Assembly: GCA_036874045.1 (NCBI GenBank)
Contig: CM072343.1
Coordinates: forward strand, 13,226,001 to 13,290,000
Length of the DNA stretch: 64,000 nucleotides
Direction of reading: 5' to 3'
Source of the DNA: Cymodocea nodosa
Taxonomy: Eukaryota > Streptophyta > Magnoliopsida > Alismatales > Cymodoceaceae
In this document: one piece after another, positions 11,352 to 23,149 of the stretch
Layout of the letters: every line of letters starts with the position of its first letter
Position numbering within the stretch: position 1 is the first letter of the stretch
Program-made: the position numbers and the translations under genes
Notes under the pieces: model-generated
Told to the model about the DNA's origin: nothing
The model's input: the letters and a program-made list of their open reading frames with translations, nothing else
The model's database searches: none

Positions 11352-11852
11352 ACTGTTTTTGTTTGTTTCTGAATACAAAATGTAATGTTTGTATTACTTG
11401 TTTGATTCATTGAACAATAAATTTTTCTGTAAATGTCTTCAATTATTATTCTTGTTTACTGAAAGTGTTGTTGTAATTATATCTCTTATATATGTATATA
11501 TATTCTTTGTAATTATCTTTTTGATTAATGACAAAAAGGGGGAGAAATATTATAAAAAGATGATTATGATCTTAATTGCATATATATATTATAAAAGGAG
11601 ATGCTATTTAAATGGTTATTGTAATCTGACAGATGATAATTAGAAAACTGATACTTATATAATTATTGACATTTAAGAGTTTTAGTTCTGAGAAGTAAAA
11701 TTTACACAAATAATAGAAATAAGCTTAAGTGAACTTATGTCAACAAACAAGTTTGTTGAATTAAAAGTTAACCCAACGAAGGTGCTTTGTTGAGTTATAC
11801 ATATTTCATAATTGATTTAATATGGTTTTGTCATCATCAAAAAGGGGGAGAT
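11352..11852 (+). other. 3' non-coding region of A1 with two polypurine tracts
   Basis: The tract aaaaagggggag occurs at 11533-11544 and again at 11839-11850, directly before the LTR. The second is the functional plus-strand primer by position. The first is kept at the same distance in A2, A3 and A4. Between them lie AT-rich sequence and the motif cccaacgaaggtgctttgttgagtt in two blocks, with no gene. Confidence 0.85.
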
Positions 11853-13432
11853 TGTTGAGTATTTTTGTTTTGATGATGTGTGCTGAATGAAAATAATCAT
11901 ATTTGCTCAATTACTATTGCTTGTGAAAAGAAATTAAAATCATCAATTAATATAGAAAAAGTTTACTAATATAAATACTTGTCTGTATTGGATCTGAAGT
12001 TAATAACTAGTCGTTTCGTTGCATTAATTTCTCATTTAGCTAAACGTTAAGTTAACGTGTGTTTTTATTGAAAAGCATGATATGTTTTAATGTTATATCT
12101 TCTGTATCATGAACAGTGCACGTTTAGACAACTCGTTAAGTTAGAGTTTTGTTTGTATAGAGGTCACGTTAGAACTCGTTAAGTTAGAGGCTTAAAGATT
12201 AAAATAGGTCACGTGATAACTCGTTAAGTTAGTGAGTAAAAGAAGAGACGAACTCGTTAAGTTAGTGTTATACACGTGGTGAAATTATAAGTTACGAATG
12301 TTGTATTGTATCACGTGAGGTGCACATGTTTAACTCGTTAAGTTAACATAATTAAATGCGTTGAGTTGCTATATTGAACACTAAGGCAACGCGTTAGGTT
12401 AGCGTTATAAACTTAAGTTGTTATTTTTGCACGTGGTAAAATTCTTATTATAAAAACATTTGTTTATTACTGGTTCGTTGAGTTATCATAACACAACGGA
12501 GATGGTTCGTTGAGTTATCATAACACCACGGACATAGTTCGTTGAGTTAGCTACAGTACTTGTCACGTGAAATGGCACATGAGGAACTCGTTAAGTTAGA
12601 AATGTTAAGTTATATATATACTTGTGTTACTCATTTAGTTAACATTAAAGTAACGACTTCTTATTACACTGATGAAAAACTTTTGGATGAGAAAGTTTAT
12701 TTTGTAGGAAATTTTTCAGAGATCTAGGACTGATGATTAAAGAAAATTCGAAATATAAATGTGGGTTAGAATGTGTGTGTTTCGATGAAGGAAAAAGAAA
12801 AGACGTGGAGAAGTGGAAAACTAGTGGTTGTTAAACGTGAAGGATATGCATGAAATGAAGATACAGTATAAATGGCATATAATTCTCGTTGATCAATTTA
12901 TCCTTGCACACAAAACGAAAAATCTTTTCAAGGATCAAACCATCCCTGCACACTAAAAGAAAAATCTTTTTCAGGGATCAAAAACATCTTCTCGTGGAAA
13001 ATCTCTCAAGTGGAAGAAAGTTCAGTGAAGCATAAAATGGTAAGATTTTTGTCACTAAAGATTTGAAGTATCAGAAGAAAGTAAATTCGGTGAAGCATGA
13101 AAGGACAAGATATTCGTCACTGAAGAATTGCTGAAGAAGAAAAAGAAGAAGAAGAAAGATCTCAAACAGGGAGAAAAGTTTTAAATTCCGCAAATTAGTT
13201 TTCTCTGTTTGTAGTTATGAAATTATTTAGATGATTCATAGTATCGAAATATAATTGCATCTACAATTTTTGAGGAGAATTGAATTGTATATTGTAATTG
13301 AAACCTTGAATAAAAATGATTTTATGAAAACAATGTCTCGACTTTTTTTGAGTTTTAAAGTTTCAATTATATTTCAGAAAATATTAAAAATACACAATTC
13401 ACCCCCCTCTTGTGTAGCCATACGATCCTACA
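11853..13432 (+). repeat. 3' LTR of A1
   Basis: The LTR is 1580 bp, tgttgagtattt...gatcctaca. The first part (to about 12610) holds six to seven copies of aactcgttaagttag interleaved with cacgtg. TATA-like tatatatata lies at 12611-12620. Downstream come two hairpins with stems atccttg/caaggat (12900-12935) and atccctg/cagggat (12942-12978), two more built on ttcrgtga/tcactgaa (13021-13124), a GAA-rich run, and aataaa near 13309 as a likely polyadenylation signal. It ends with a C-run before gtagccatacg. Confidence 0.93.
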
Positions 13433-13680
13433 AGATCAAATCATTGGTTCACAGAGATATGGCTCAAATAGATTTGGCCTAGGGTATGCTACTCCATAGG
13501 AAATACCCTACTGTGGTGGTGCTATCCAATCTTATAGAGATGGTACAACAGTGTTTGCCATCAAAAGAAGATCTGGTTCAATGTGGCTGCCAAAAGGCAA
13601 TAAACTAAATATTGTCAAGACTAACACTTATGGACTCAAGAATGTATGGGTACCAAAATCTATTTCTGTTTGAATTGCAG
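13433..13680 (+). pseudogene. gag end of host element B1
   Basis: The sequence matches the last 80 codons of B3 gag (49750-49986): the conserved block reading GLGYATP in B3, the RSYRDGTT region and the WVPK end. Several frame changes are present. It ends in a stop followed by ttgcag at 13675-13680. Here A1 inserted into B1. The protease that should follow is missing. Confidence 0.8.
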
Positions 13681-15044
13681 GATTATATGGTTTAGGGGGA
13701 GTAGTTGATCTATAGTTCCAAACTAGTTATGATAGTAAAAATTTGGTATTACAAGAGGCACCATAAATTGGTAGAAAGTGCTCACTTAGACTGAGTGAAA
13801 ATTGTGCTTAAAATCTTGATGCTCAAGGAGAGCAAAATCTGCAACAACTAGACTACAGTCACAAATTGTTCTCTACATATGTTTTGAAGGAATCTATTGA
13901 AGAGAGAGTTTAAGAAGCTAAACAATTGGTAATCAGAAGGCAATTAGTTAAGAATCAGTTATGATATTCTGAAATTAACAATTGGCATCAAAAGTATCAT
14001 CAATGATTGAATCATGTTCTTTAAAGGAAACAAGGCTTGCACAAGCCAAGTTGAATGACTACAAACATAGGGAAATCAGATTCATCAAAGGACAACCAAA
14101 ATCTGTAGTAGACAGATTACAGTCTTCAAATTATCTTCTGCAAATAGAAGAACCACTTGAAACAAAGATCCAAGAGAAGATAAACGAATTGGAGTTAGAA
14201 GTAAATTGATTGAAAATATTTTATGATATTTTTGATTAACAATTGGTATTTAGTTCAATTGATATCATATATGACATTCATTTTGCAGAACAGGTGCAAC
14301 AAATTTGTCTGCAAGGAAAAACATATAAGTAGGGGGAGAACCTACTATATGAAGAGAATTCAGAATGTTACTTCAGTACAAAATAAAAGTGTATAAAGAG
14401 GGCATGCATATAGGGGGAGAGCCTATAGCTTGCTATTATAAATTAGAGAACCTCTATACAGATAGGGGGAGAGCATGTGGCAAAAATTACAAATATTAAC
14501 TGCATATTTATAAATTGCTACATTAACTATTGACATTTCACTATTTTTAGTTTTTACAGATGATGCAGTAATTACACAAAAACAAAGGAAGAAATATCAC
14601 AAATCAAGAGAGCAATTACTGACTTCTCTAATGATAGAATGTCAACAACTGGTATTAGACAAGGATTAAGGAAATTCACACTTCAATTGACACTATGCTC
14701 GAATAAGAAAGAAGAAAAGCAGCACAACATCAAAGGAAAAGAAGAAAATAGACTGTAATGATGAAAATATCTCAACAATTGAGATTTACACATCAACAAT
14801 CTACATTTGTTGGAAAATCAAAAATTGGTATTTGAAGATATTGATGCATTTGATTCTTTTCACAACTTGATATCTGACAGGATTATAGATATTAGAAAAT
14901 TGGTATATCATCAGATACAAATTTAATGACAAAAAGGGGAGAAGAAAATTCAGCAAAAGAAAATTGTGAAACTCCTTTTATCTAATGACAAAAAGGGGGA
15001 AAAGAATATAGAAAATTACATAGAAGGCTGGGAGAGCTGTTCGC
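13681..15044 (+). mobile_element. 3' region of B1 without pol, with third-ORF tail
   Basis: Directly after the gag end the sequence jumps to a 3' region: purine tracts taggggga at about 13693, 14333, 14413 and 14464, then gacaaaaagggg twice (about 14930 and 14990), as seen after the third ORF in family A. An open stretch, 13982-14209, ends in a helical, charged tail (KIQEKINELELEVN), comparable in position to the third-ORF tail. No 3' LTR follows; the sequence is cut by the reverse G fragment. Assignment to B rests on continuity with the gag end. Confidence 0.55.
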
Positions 15045-16862
15045 GTTTTCCCAGCACTACACCAGAAAAACTTGGATTTGTTACTTCTATTTTTACTTAG
15101 TTAATTAATCTTTACGCCTATTCTTTCTTTTAGAAGTAAACAAACAACCTTTAATACAATTTAGATATTAATTCCAATTTGTACTTTAACTGCAAGTGCA
15201 TAGTGTCTATTGTATCAGTGTGCAAGTACAAGTCGATCCCACAGGGAATTGCTGATGAATTTAAGAAATGTTTGATTGTGAACAATTCAAATTTATATTC
15301 AATAAGCACTCCGTTGAGTTACAGTTAACTCAACGGACTATCCTCGTGGACTTAAGTTAACTCCACGAGCTTGTCTCTTCTTTATAATACTACTATTTAC
15401 AGAGGAATTCAGCCAACCATTGGGCGATTCCACAGATTGTAAATAACATCAATTAAGCTTTTTAATGCTAGTTAACATTGGATTTATCATTAAGCAATAC
15501 TAACATTCAGATGATTCAAACGGTAACCATTAAAATCTTTAAGTTGTTTTGTACGAACCAATTTCAGTAAACTGTAAAATTAAAACTAACATAAAACAAT
15601 CATAAAACTGATATAGATAACATTAATTACGATACAACACAAACAATACAACACTCAAATACAACATACAAACAAAGATAAATTGTTTTTGGTATTTTTG
15701 TTTTTGATGAAATGGGCGAAAGGTGAAATGTAAAGTAATTTCACTTGACAGTAAATACTTCCGACACTACTTGCAACGCGATTACACCACTGAAAATTAA
15801 ACCACTTACAATTCTGTCTCCTCTCCCTATAGAATCGTGAGTTCAGAATTGCAAGATGATCTCCTCTTCAGCATACAGGCATCAACCCGAAGCCAAGGCT
15901 AAAAGCTTTACGATCTCCTAAAATATGAGTCGGCGCTTGGTGAAAATGTCTTCCCTTCCCGCGACGTGATCACTCCTCACAGTGGTTGTCAAGCACTGTG
16001 TTTGGCTCGGAATCGACCCGACATCAGGCAAGTATCCTCACAGACCTCTGATGATTGGTGATTATGGTGGTGATAACGATGGCTAGTGTGATACTTCGGA
16101 GAATCGCCGATACTGTCTACAAAAAGCTCGGTGCTCCTCCTCTGTATACACTGGCCGTCCATCGATCACTCCCTTCTTCTTTTTTTCTTCTTTTCTTTTA
16201 TATTTCTTCAATAGTAACTGCTTCTGCTTGAATGGTCGGTTGGATTTCCTTCCTTCAGATCAACGGCGATGATTTCTTTCTCCCTGCGCGATTGAATTCC
16301 TGCGTGATACGTGCGAACATGGTTTTTCCTTCCAATTGTCTATTTCTGCAACCGCTACAGTGGCATATTAGAAAATATATAGTCTGTGGAGTTACAGATA
16401 AATCAACGGACTTCCTTCGTTGATTTAACTATAAAACACGTGCAAAAATAACAACTTAAGTTTATAACGCTAACCTAACGCGTTGCCTTAGTGTTCGATA
16501 TAGCAACTCAACGCGTACAGTTATGCTAACTTAACGAGTTATAACTTAAGTAAATCTACCAGATCTCGACATGTGTCAGCAGTAGTTTAAAACATAAAAT
16601 AACATTTCAGAGAGTTACAGGTATAACTATCCGATGCTCAGATGCATTTTCGGATACTTAAGAATTTCACAGCCTGCAATTTACCGACAGTTCATAAATG
16701 TACTAAATTAACATTAATTCCCCAAAATTAAGCAGATTCTTCAATTAAAGCATATAACAGTGCAATTATAACATAATGGCTTAATTCTCATATGATAAGC
16801 TAAATATTATGCAATTAACCATCATTTAACCGTTAATAATATGCACTTTTTCATTCTAAACA
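15045..16862 (-). repeat. Gypsy G LTR, reverse orientation, with start of interior
   Basis: The reverse complement matches the G LTRs at 24656 and 26977 over their length, starting tgtttagaatg at 16862 and ending near 15073. 15045-15072 continues into the leader with a degenerate PBS. On the plus strand it shows a perfect 12-bp inverted repeat (tccgttgagtta / taactcaacgga, near 15310-15340). On the minus strand a B-type motif (16605-16670) stands next to an A-type motif block (16437-16560). It interrupts the C2 ORF. No gene is inside; small ORFs such as 16232-16423 look accidental. Confidence 0.85.
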
Positions 16863-17426
16863 AATGGCTATAGCCAAGGCACATATTTTGTATGATGCCA
16901 TAAAGAAAAGAATGGTCGAAGAAAAGTTGGGGCTCCAATACAAAATTAAAGTTGAACAACATTAGGAAGTAGCTAGATCAAGTGTTGCAAGAGAAGCTGA
17001 AGGTGGTCCTTCGAGACTAGTTATTATAGAAAAAATTAAATAGGAAGAGGCAGTACCTATGGTTCGAGGGCCTACAGAGCCTATTTTTGTAGATTTAATC
17101 TCAGATGAGGAAGAGGAAGATCAGACGCAATTAATTAGAAGAAGGAAAGGAAAAGGATAGTGCCTGAATAGCAAGAAGAGATTAAACCCGAGCTTGCAAT
17201 ATTAGTAGGGCTTGTAGAGCCAATTTGTGTAAACCTACTATCCGATTTTGAGGAGGAGCAGGAGCAGCAGCAGCAAGAGCAAAGAAGAGAAGGAAAATAG
17301 GCTGAAACTAATCTATAGCCTGTACAAACAGAAGAAACTAAAATTAGGGCAGAAGCTGATTTGCCCGTGACTCCATCCTAATTTGCCACAATATCAAAAA
17401 GAACAATGACAATGACTCCATCGCAA
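16863..17426 (+). pseudogene. C2: fragment of PF20167-type accessory ORF, acidic part
   Basis: The sequence is closely similar to C1 at 45150-45700: AIAHL..D-like start, a Lys/Glu-rich helix, then PSR..II.E.IK and FVDLISDEEEEDQTQLIR. Stops (for example near 16963 and 17041, then 17158) make it dead. The beginning is cut by the reverse G LTR and the end by A4 RNase H (junction near 17426, shared bases atg). The short repeated motif [IF]VDLISDEEEE resembles a SUMO-interacting motif followed by acidic residues, but this is only a pattern match. Confidence 0.65.
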
Positions 17427-17750
17427 TGTTGCTGCTGCACTGGGTTGCACTCAGATTCTGTGGATAAGGCAAACCTTAGAAGATTTTGGTTTATCTTATG
17501 ATACAACTGAGATTTATTGTGACAGTAATTCTACAATAAATCTTTCCAAAAATCCTGTATTACATTCTAAAGCAAAGCATATAGAGGTTAGACATCATTT
17601 TCTAAGAGATAACGTAATTAAAGGAAAAATTAAATTAGAATTTGTGTCTAATAAAAATCACTTAGCTGATATATTTACAAAACCTCTAGACGAAAATACA
17701 TTCTACAACATTAGATTAAATTTAGGTATTTGTAGGCTATGTGATGTGTA
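17427..17750 (+). pseudogene. RNase H end of A4
   Basis: The fragment reads TQILWIRQTLEDFGLSYD, then IYCDSNS (Asp of the RNase H core), AKHIEVRHHFLRD and the IRLNLGICRLCDV end, all known from Copia RNase H. The frame is open to taa at 17748-17750. The first two thirds of RNase H and all RT are missing. Confidence 0.85.
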
Positions 17751-19337
17751 AAATGCTTAAACTCCACATAAAAAGATAAATAGTATTGATGATGTTGTTC
17801 ACCTCATAGATATTATATACTTATCATAAATATCTAAAGTAATATCTAAACTGCTGCTTAAGATACTATGTATTTATTGTAAAATCATAGTAGTATCTTA
17901 TTGATTTTAAGTAGTTTATCAATTTTAATGGTTTTTACGATTTTAAGTGGAAGTGTAAATGAAAAACATTAAATACTTCTGACATTCTGAAATTTTGATT
18001 AAGTGTTTTCTTTGAATCAAGGAAAGTGCATATGATCATGCATAAATTTGACTTAATTGATTAAACTTGTAGAATAAGTTATATGTAACTCATCTTAAAC
18101 TATTAATCAAAAGTATAAGTTTATTGAAACTGATTCATATGCTCAGTAAAATCATAGAAGTAAAAATTGTATGAGATTTGTGTTTTATTGCATCTATATT
18201 AATGGAATACATATATATTGTGCTTAAAATGAAAAGTGCTTACAAAGTGAAAATCTTTGAGAATTTATTGATCAGTTTGATCACAAGCCTTTTGTACTTG
18301 AGCAGATATGTATGTAAGGATTGTTGTCCTAAAAAAGGATTCTTTAAATCTGGCAACCTAAGGTCCTGATCAGATCTGGGATTGTTGACTGAAAGCTCAT
18401 TACACGGGTACATTAGAAAGCTCTTGTATGATTCAAGCTTTTCAAACTAACTTTTAAAGAAAATTATCAATATTTACTGTTTTGGAAAGAAAAAGTTGTT
18501 TCATTAATTACAGATATCTTTGAATCAAATATAGTTTCTACCAATATGACTACTGAGTTATTGAATCAACATTAGTACTTTTGAAAACGTTTACTTGAAA
18601 TACATTCTTTTATTCTCCTTCAATTAATCATATTGAGTTCTAAGTTATGTTTTGATTCATATACAGTAGGAATAGATTCTGGAAATCATTTTTGATGAAG
18701 TCAGAATAACGGAAGTTTCTGAAAAGAAAATTTAAAAGTATAGTTATACTTAACATCTATTGTTATACAAGTATATTTTGTATATTATTGAATATATATG
18801 AAGTATATTTGTAGGGGGAGGATTAACAATGTCCAAAAAAGATTAATATAATTTAGAATACAAGTCTTGGTTAATCTGAATTAATGTCCTCTTAAAAGCT
18901 TGATGAAATAATTTAAAAAGACAAACAAACTATTTTAGATTCAAAGGACATGAATGTTAGAATAGTTTACAATGTTCTCAAGAAAATGATAAGGTTTAGC
19001 TATTGTGATGTGTTTGGAACGTTTCAGTTGGAAGCATCCGAAAATTGTTTTAAGTGTACTAACTGGACATTATGTTAGATAAAGTAACATGTAAAATTGC
19101 TTCTAGATAGTGTTTTACTCGTTAGGTTAGTTAACTCAATGAGTTATGTTTGAATATTTTGGGTTTCTTAATTGAATAAACTATATTCAATACTCATTTG
19201 AAATCCAAACCTGACTTATACACGTTGAGTTACTCACCTAAAAACCCTATTTAAACACTTATTACACGGGCACTTAGGTTATTTGTAAACTTTGTCAAGA
19301 AAATCTTTCCCACTTGTTGCTGTTACAACTTGCAACG
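17751..19337 (+). other. Spacer of A4 with promoter-like end
   Basis: This is the family A spacer, without a gene. A purine tract taggggga lies near 18813. The end repeats the module seen in A1: actcgttaggttagttaac (near 19117), cacgttgagtta (near 19221) and tatttaaa at 19248-19255. Confidence 0.75.
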
Positions 19338-21600
19338 ATAGTCTCCAAGTTCTACAAAGGTTGTGGTAGAGGAAAAGGCAAAAGCAGAGGAGATGCCAAA
19401 GGAAAAGAAATAGGGAATGATGAAGTTCCACGCACTTGGTTCAAGAAAATATTTCGAGTGGACAAAAAGTTAGCAGAAATTTATAGAGATTACTTCTTTC
19501 CTCAAGGTATACTAGATGAAGTTAGACAAGAGCTTCAAATTACTGATGAAAATATTACATACATGGGTATTCATAGTAAATTTGATAGAGAATACAGAAT
19601 AAAATGTGCTGAGATTGCATTTCTCGAGCAATATGCAAAATATTTGGAAAAAGGTGTAAGTACTTCAACTAGAACTTCTCAAATACCAATAAATGATACA
19701 AGACTACATGCATTTGAGGAAGAGCATGAATCAGCTATCCGTACTCCTTTATATTCAAAACAAGTAGAATCACATATTGTTGTAGATAAAAGAAAAGTTG
19801 ACAATCTTCGAAAGGCTATAGCTATAGAAAGTGCTTTTGAAGAATTAAAGCAAAAAACTTTTATGGAGCAATTTGAAAAGAAAACTGCAATACTTGAAGA
19901 GGAGAAACATAAATTTTATAGTAGAAGGAAAGTCAGAAAAATTATGTCTTCAAAGACAAAGTCTATTGAAAAAGGAAAATCAGATGAAAATTTATTTCCA
20001 AAGGACAATGTATGTCTAGACATTGTACCTTATTGTGCATCTGATAAACTCATTAGTTCTAAGCATATTGAAACTGATGATGATAATGAGATTTTATTTT
20101 CTCTTGCTAGAAAACTTGAGAAAATTTCAAGTCAAATATGAGCTCAAGCTTTTCTATTAGTTCAAGTCCTAATGATGTAGAAATTGAAAAATCAAAGCAT
20201 TAGGCACCTGACATTGAACAAGTTATTGCAGATATAATTGACAATATTGAGGCAGTAACTAGTTCACATGCTGAATTGTCTGGAGTAGTAGATATTGAAA
20301 ATGTTAAGACTCCAGAAGAGCTAAAAGTTAACCAACCTTCTTCAGAATCTATAGAAGCAACGTCTGAGAATTCAGAACATGTATCAATAGAAATATCTGT
20401 TGAACAAAATGAACAATTACAGATAGATACACCGGTTGTAGAATTTGTGGAAAAATTGAACTCTAATCATTCTATAGAGACTGATCCAATGAATGTAGAG
20501 CATATTGAAAATGTTCTTAACACTGTTGAAGCTAAAGAATCAAGTTTACCTGAGCAGCTTCAAGATAATATTTTGATAGAGGAACAAAATGACATTCATT
20601 TTGCAGAAGAGATTCTTGAAGATGAAATAAATTCAGAATCACAGCTTTAGGTATCAACTTCTTTGTACAGAATAATAAATATTCAAGGAAATTCAATTCA
20701 TTTTAGATCTGAAGAAGCATTGTAGAAATATAATAATCTAATTACATGTTAGATTCTGCATGCTCGACCAATAAAATTCAAAAATTTGATGGCATTAAGA
20801 GATCTATTTGAGTATCAAGGACTCATTCAATTCTTGCTAGTTGGAACGAAATGGAAACAATACACAAGCTTATTGTAGCTTTTTATAGCAATCTGGTCAA
20901 GAATAGAAATTTTCTGAAAACTCAAATCAATCAACAGGAGTTTATATTGTCTCCTAAGTTAATTTTTGAAGTTTTGGGATTAAAGAATGAAGGTGTTGTT
21001 GTTACAAATAGATTTGACATGATTAGACAATTGGAATGGAACATTCAGTCTTTATCAAAAAGTCCAGATGTATATTCTGAAATGAGATTAATGGAAAATT
21101 TGAATGTAGAGGCAAGGTTCATTGCAAATATATTGCATGCAAATTTATTTCAGAGAGTTGGACACAATTTGGAAGTCAGCAGAAGTTGTTTATATGCAAC
21201 TTATAGTCTGCTGAATAGAATTCAAATCAATTGGTTTGATGTTTTTATTTCTCAACTACAACATATGAGTTCAAAGTTATTTTATGGTGATGCTGTATGT
21301 AGAATCCTTGCAAGCCAATTGAATTTATCCAACTGGCCCTCTGAAACTAAATGCATGAGAGCATTTAGTATAAAAGATTTGCAACGATTCTAGGTCATGC
21401 ATAAACCTCAACAACAACAACAACCTGATTGTACAGAACATATACAACCACAACAACAAAGTTATTCAGTTCACGTAGAACAGCAAACCCAGATACCTCC
21501 TAACTTAGATGCAGTGCTAAACAACATCAGAAATGATATCAGGCATCTAGGAGATAAAATATGTAATGCTATAAGTCATATACTTAGGAGAGATCGATAA
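19338..21600 (+). pseudogene. Third ORF of A4, start lost and several stops
   Basis: It aligns along its length with the A1 third ORF. The start codon position (19338-19340) reads ata. The basic N-terminus is kept, with RGRG changed to CGRG. The frame shifts near 20125, and stops follow near 20139, 20201, 20648 (cagctttag), 20723 and 20750. The PF20167-like part, 20851-21393, is open (FYSNL, SPKLIFEVLGL) and ends at a stop before the Gln run; a helical tail follows to 21600. Same family and unknown role as in A1; clearly inactive. Confidence 0.85.
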
Positions 21601-22120
21601 CTTTGTTTGCTTGTTTCTGAATAAAAAATGTAATGTTTGTATTCATAGTTTGATTCATTGAACAATACATGTTTCTTTAAATGCATTCTATTCTTATTAT
21701 TGTTTACATAAAGCATTGTTGTAAATATATCCCTTACTATATATATATTCTCTGTAATTATCTTTTTGATTAATGACAAAAAGGGGGAGAAATATTATAA
21801 AAAGATGATTATGATTGAAATTGCATATAATATAAAGGGAGATGATATTTATATGGTTATTGTAATCTGAAAGAAAATTATATGGTTATTAAATTATATA
21901 ATGAAAGGGGAAGAAATGATACTTATATATTTATTGACATCTGAAAGTTTTAGTTCTGAGAGGTGAAATTTACACAAACAATAGAAATAAGCTTAAGTGA
22001 ACTGAAGTCAACAAACTTGTTTGTTGAATGAAAAGTTAACCCAACGAAGGTGCTCAGTTGAGTTAAATATATTTCATAATTAATTTAATATGGTTTTGTC
22101 ATCATCAAAAAGGGGGATAT
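21601..22120 (+). other. 3' non-coding region of A4 with two polypurine tracts
   Basis: Tracts aaaaagggggag (21778-21789) and aaaaagggggat (22107-22118) frame AT-rich sequence without genes. The second lies directly before the LTR and has the final g changed to t. Confidence 0.82.
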
Positions 22121-22529
22121 TGTTGAGTATTTTGTTTTGATGATGTGTGCTAAATGAAAATAATCATATTTGCTCAATTACTGTTGCTTGTGAAAAGAAA
22201 TTAAAATCATAGATTAATACAGAAAAAGTTTACTGATATATATACTTGTCTGTATTGGATCTGAAATTATACTAAGTTAATAACTAGTCGTTTCATTGCA
22301 TTAATTTCTCATTTAACTAAACGTCAAGTTAACGTGTGTTTTTATTGAAAAGCATGATATATTTTAAAGTTATATTTTCTGTATCATGTACAGTGCATGT
22401 TTAGACAACTCGTTAAGTTAGAGTGTTATTTGTATAGAGGTCACGTGAGAACTCGTTAAGTTAGAGGCTTAAAGGTTAAAATAGGTCACGTGTGAACTTG
22501 TTAAGTTAGTGAGTAAAAGAAGAGACGAA

Positions 22530-22760
22530 TGTTGGGTGTCCAGCACACATACTGGTTGGCGTGTGTCCTAACAATTGCTTGCGTTGAGAGATGCCTCACG
22601 TTGTCCTGTGACATGTGGCATGATTGAAAGTTGGAGACCAAATGCCTAGGTCACACTTGAACAGCATGCGGCTGGGTGCTAAGAACCTTTAGCAAGATGT
22701 TGAGGAGCCTTTGCTAATACCTCGAGGTTTTAGCATAGATGGTAGCACCCGATCTTAACA
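22530..22760 (+). repeat. TRIM LTR 1
   Basis: 231 bp, tgttgggtgtcc to gatcttaaca. It differs from LTRs 2 and 3 by scattered substitutions. Confidence 0.92.
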
Positions 22761-22762
22761 AG

Positions 22763-22774
22763 TGGTATCAAAGC
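22763..22774 (+). promoter_or_regulatory. TRIM PBS 1
   Basis: tggtatcaaagc, one mismatch to the tRNA-Met PBS. The same interior has ggttcgagtcc (22786-22796), which fits the RNA polymerase III B-box consensus, and gctggggtgggt before LTR 2. Confidence 0.85.
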
Positions 22775-22838
22775 AAGGGGTCGTGGGTTCGAGTCCCAAC
22801 AGACGCGTACTACGTGTACGTGTGCTGGGGTGGGTGAT

Positions 22839-23071
22839 TGTTGGGTGTCCAACACACATTCTGGTTGGCGTGTGTCCTAACAATCGCTTGCGTTGAGAGA
22901 GGTGGCTCACGTTGTCCCGTGACATGTGGCATGATTGAAAGCTAGAGACCAAATGCCTAGGTCACACTTGAACAGCATGCGACTGGGTGCTAAGAACCTT
23001 TAACAGGATGTTGAGGAGCCTTTGCTAACACCTCAGGGTTTTAGCATAGATGGTAGCACCCGATCCTAACA
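22839..23071 (+). repeat. TRIM LTR 2
   Basis: 233 bp, shared by both units of the array. It is followed by an intact PBS tggtatcagagc at 23074-23085 and a second B-box-like ggttcgagtcc at 23097-23107. Confidence 0.92.
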
Positions 23072-23149
23072 AGTGGTATCAGAGCAAGGGGTCACGGGTT
23101 CGAGTCCCAGCAGACGCGTACTGCGTGTACGTGTGATGGAGGGGGTGAT

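Larger units (their letters stand above)
1..13432 (+). mobile_element. Copia element A1, SIRE-like, 5' end outside the window
   Basis: The element enters the window in late gag and ends with a complete 3' LTR at 13432. The order gag, protease, integrase, RT, RNase H, spacer, third ORF, polypurine tract, LTR is that of SIRE/Maximus-type Copia elements. B2 is inserted at 3176 in the integrase end. One deletion removed the 3' part of B2 plus about 240 bp of A1, and a second removed about 1.07 kb from RT to the RNase H end (junction near 7431). The right flank (agatc, 13433-13437) is gag of a B element, so A1 landed in another retrotransposon. The matching left flank is not visible. Confidence 0.9.

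Noticed and set aside
11389-11643. Conserved 77-84-codon ORF after the third ORF (also 35572 and 41657)
   Set aside because: It covers the polypurine tract in AT-rich DNA, has no atg in a good context, and recurs only because the non-coding DNA is shared.
22763-22800. tRNA gene or tRNA-derived SINE
   Set aside because: A B-box-like motif and PBS are present, but there is no cloverleaf, anticodon arm or SINE tail; LTR structure explains the rest.
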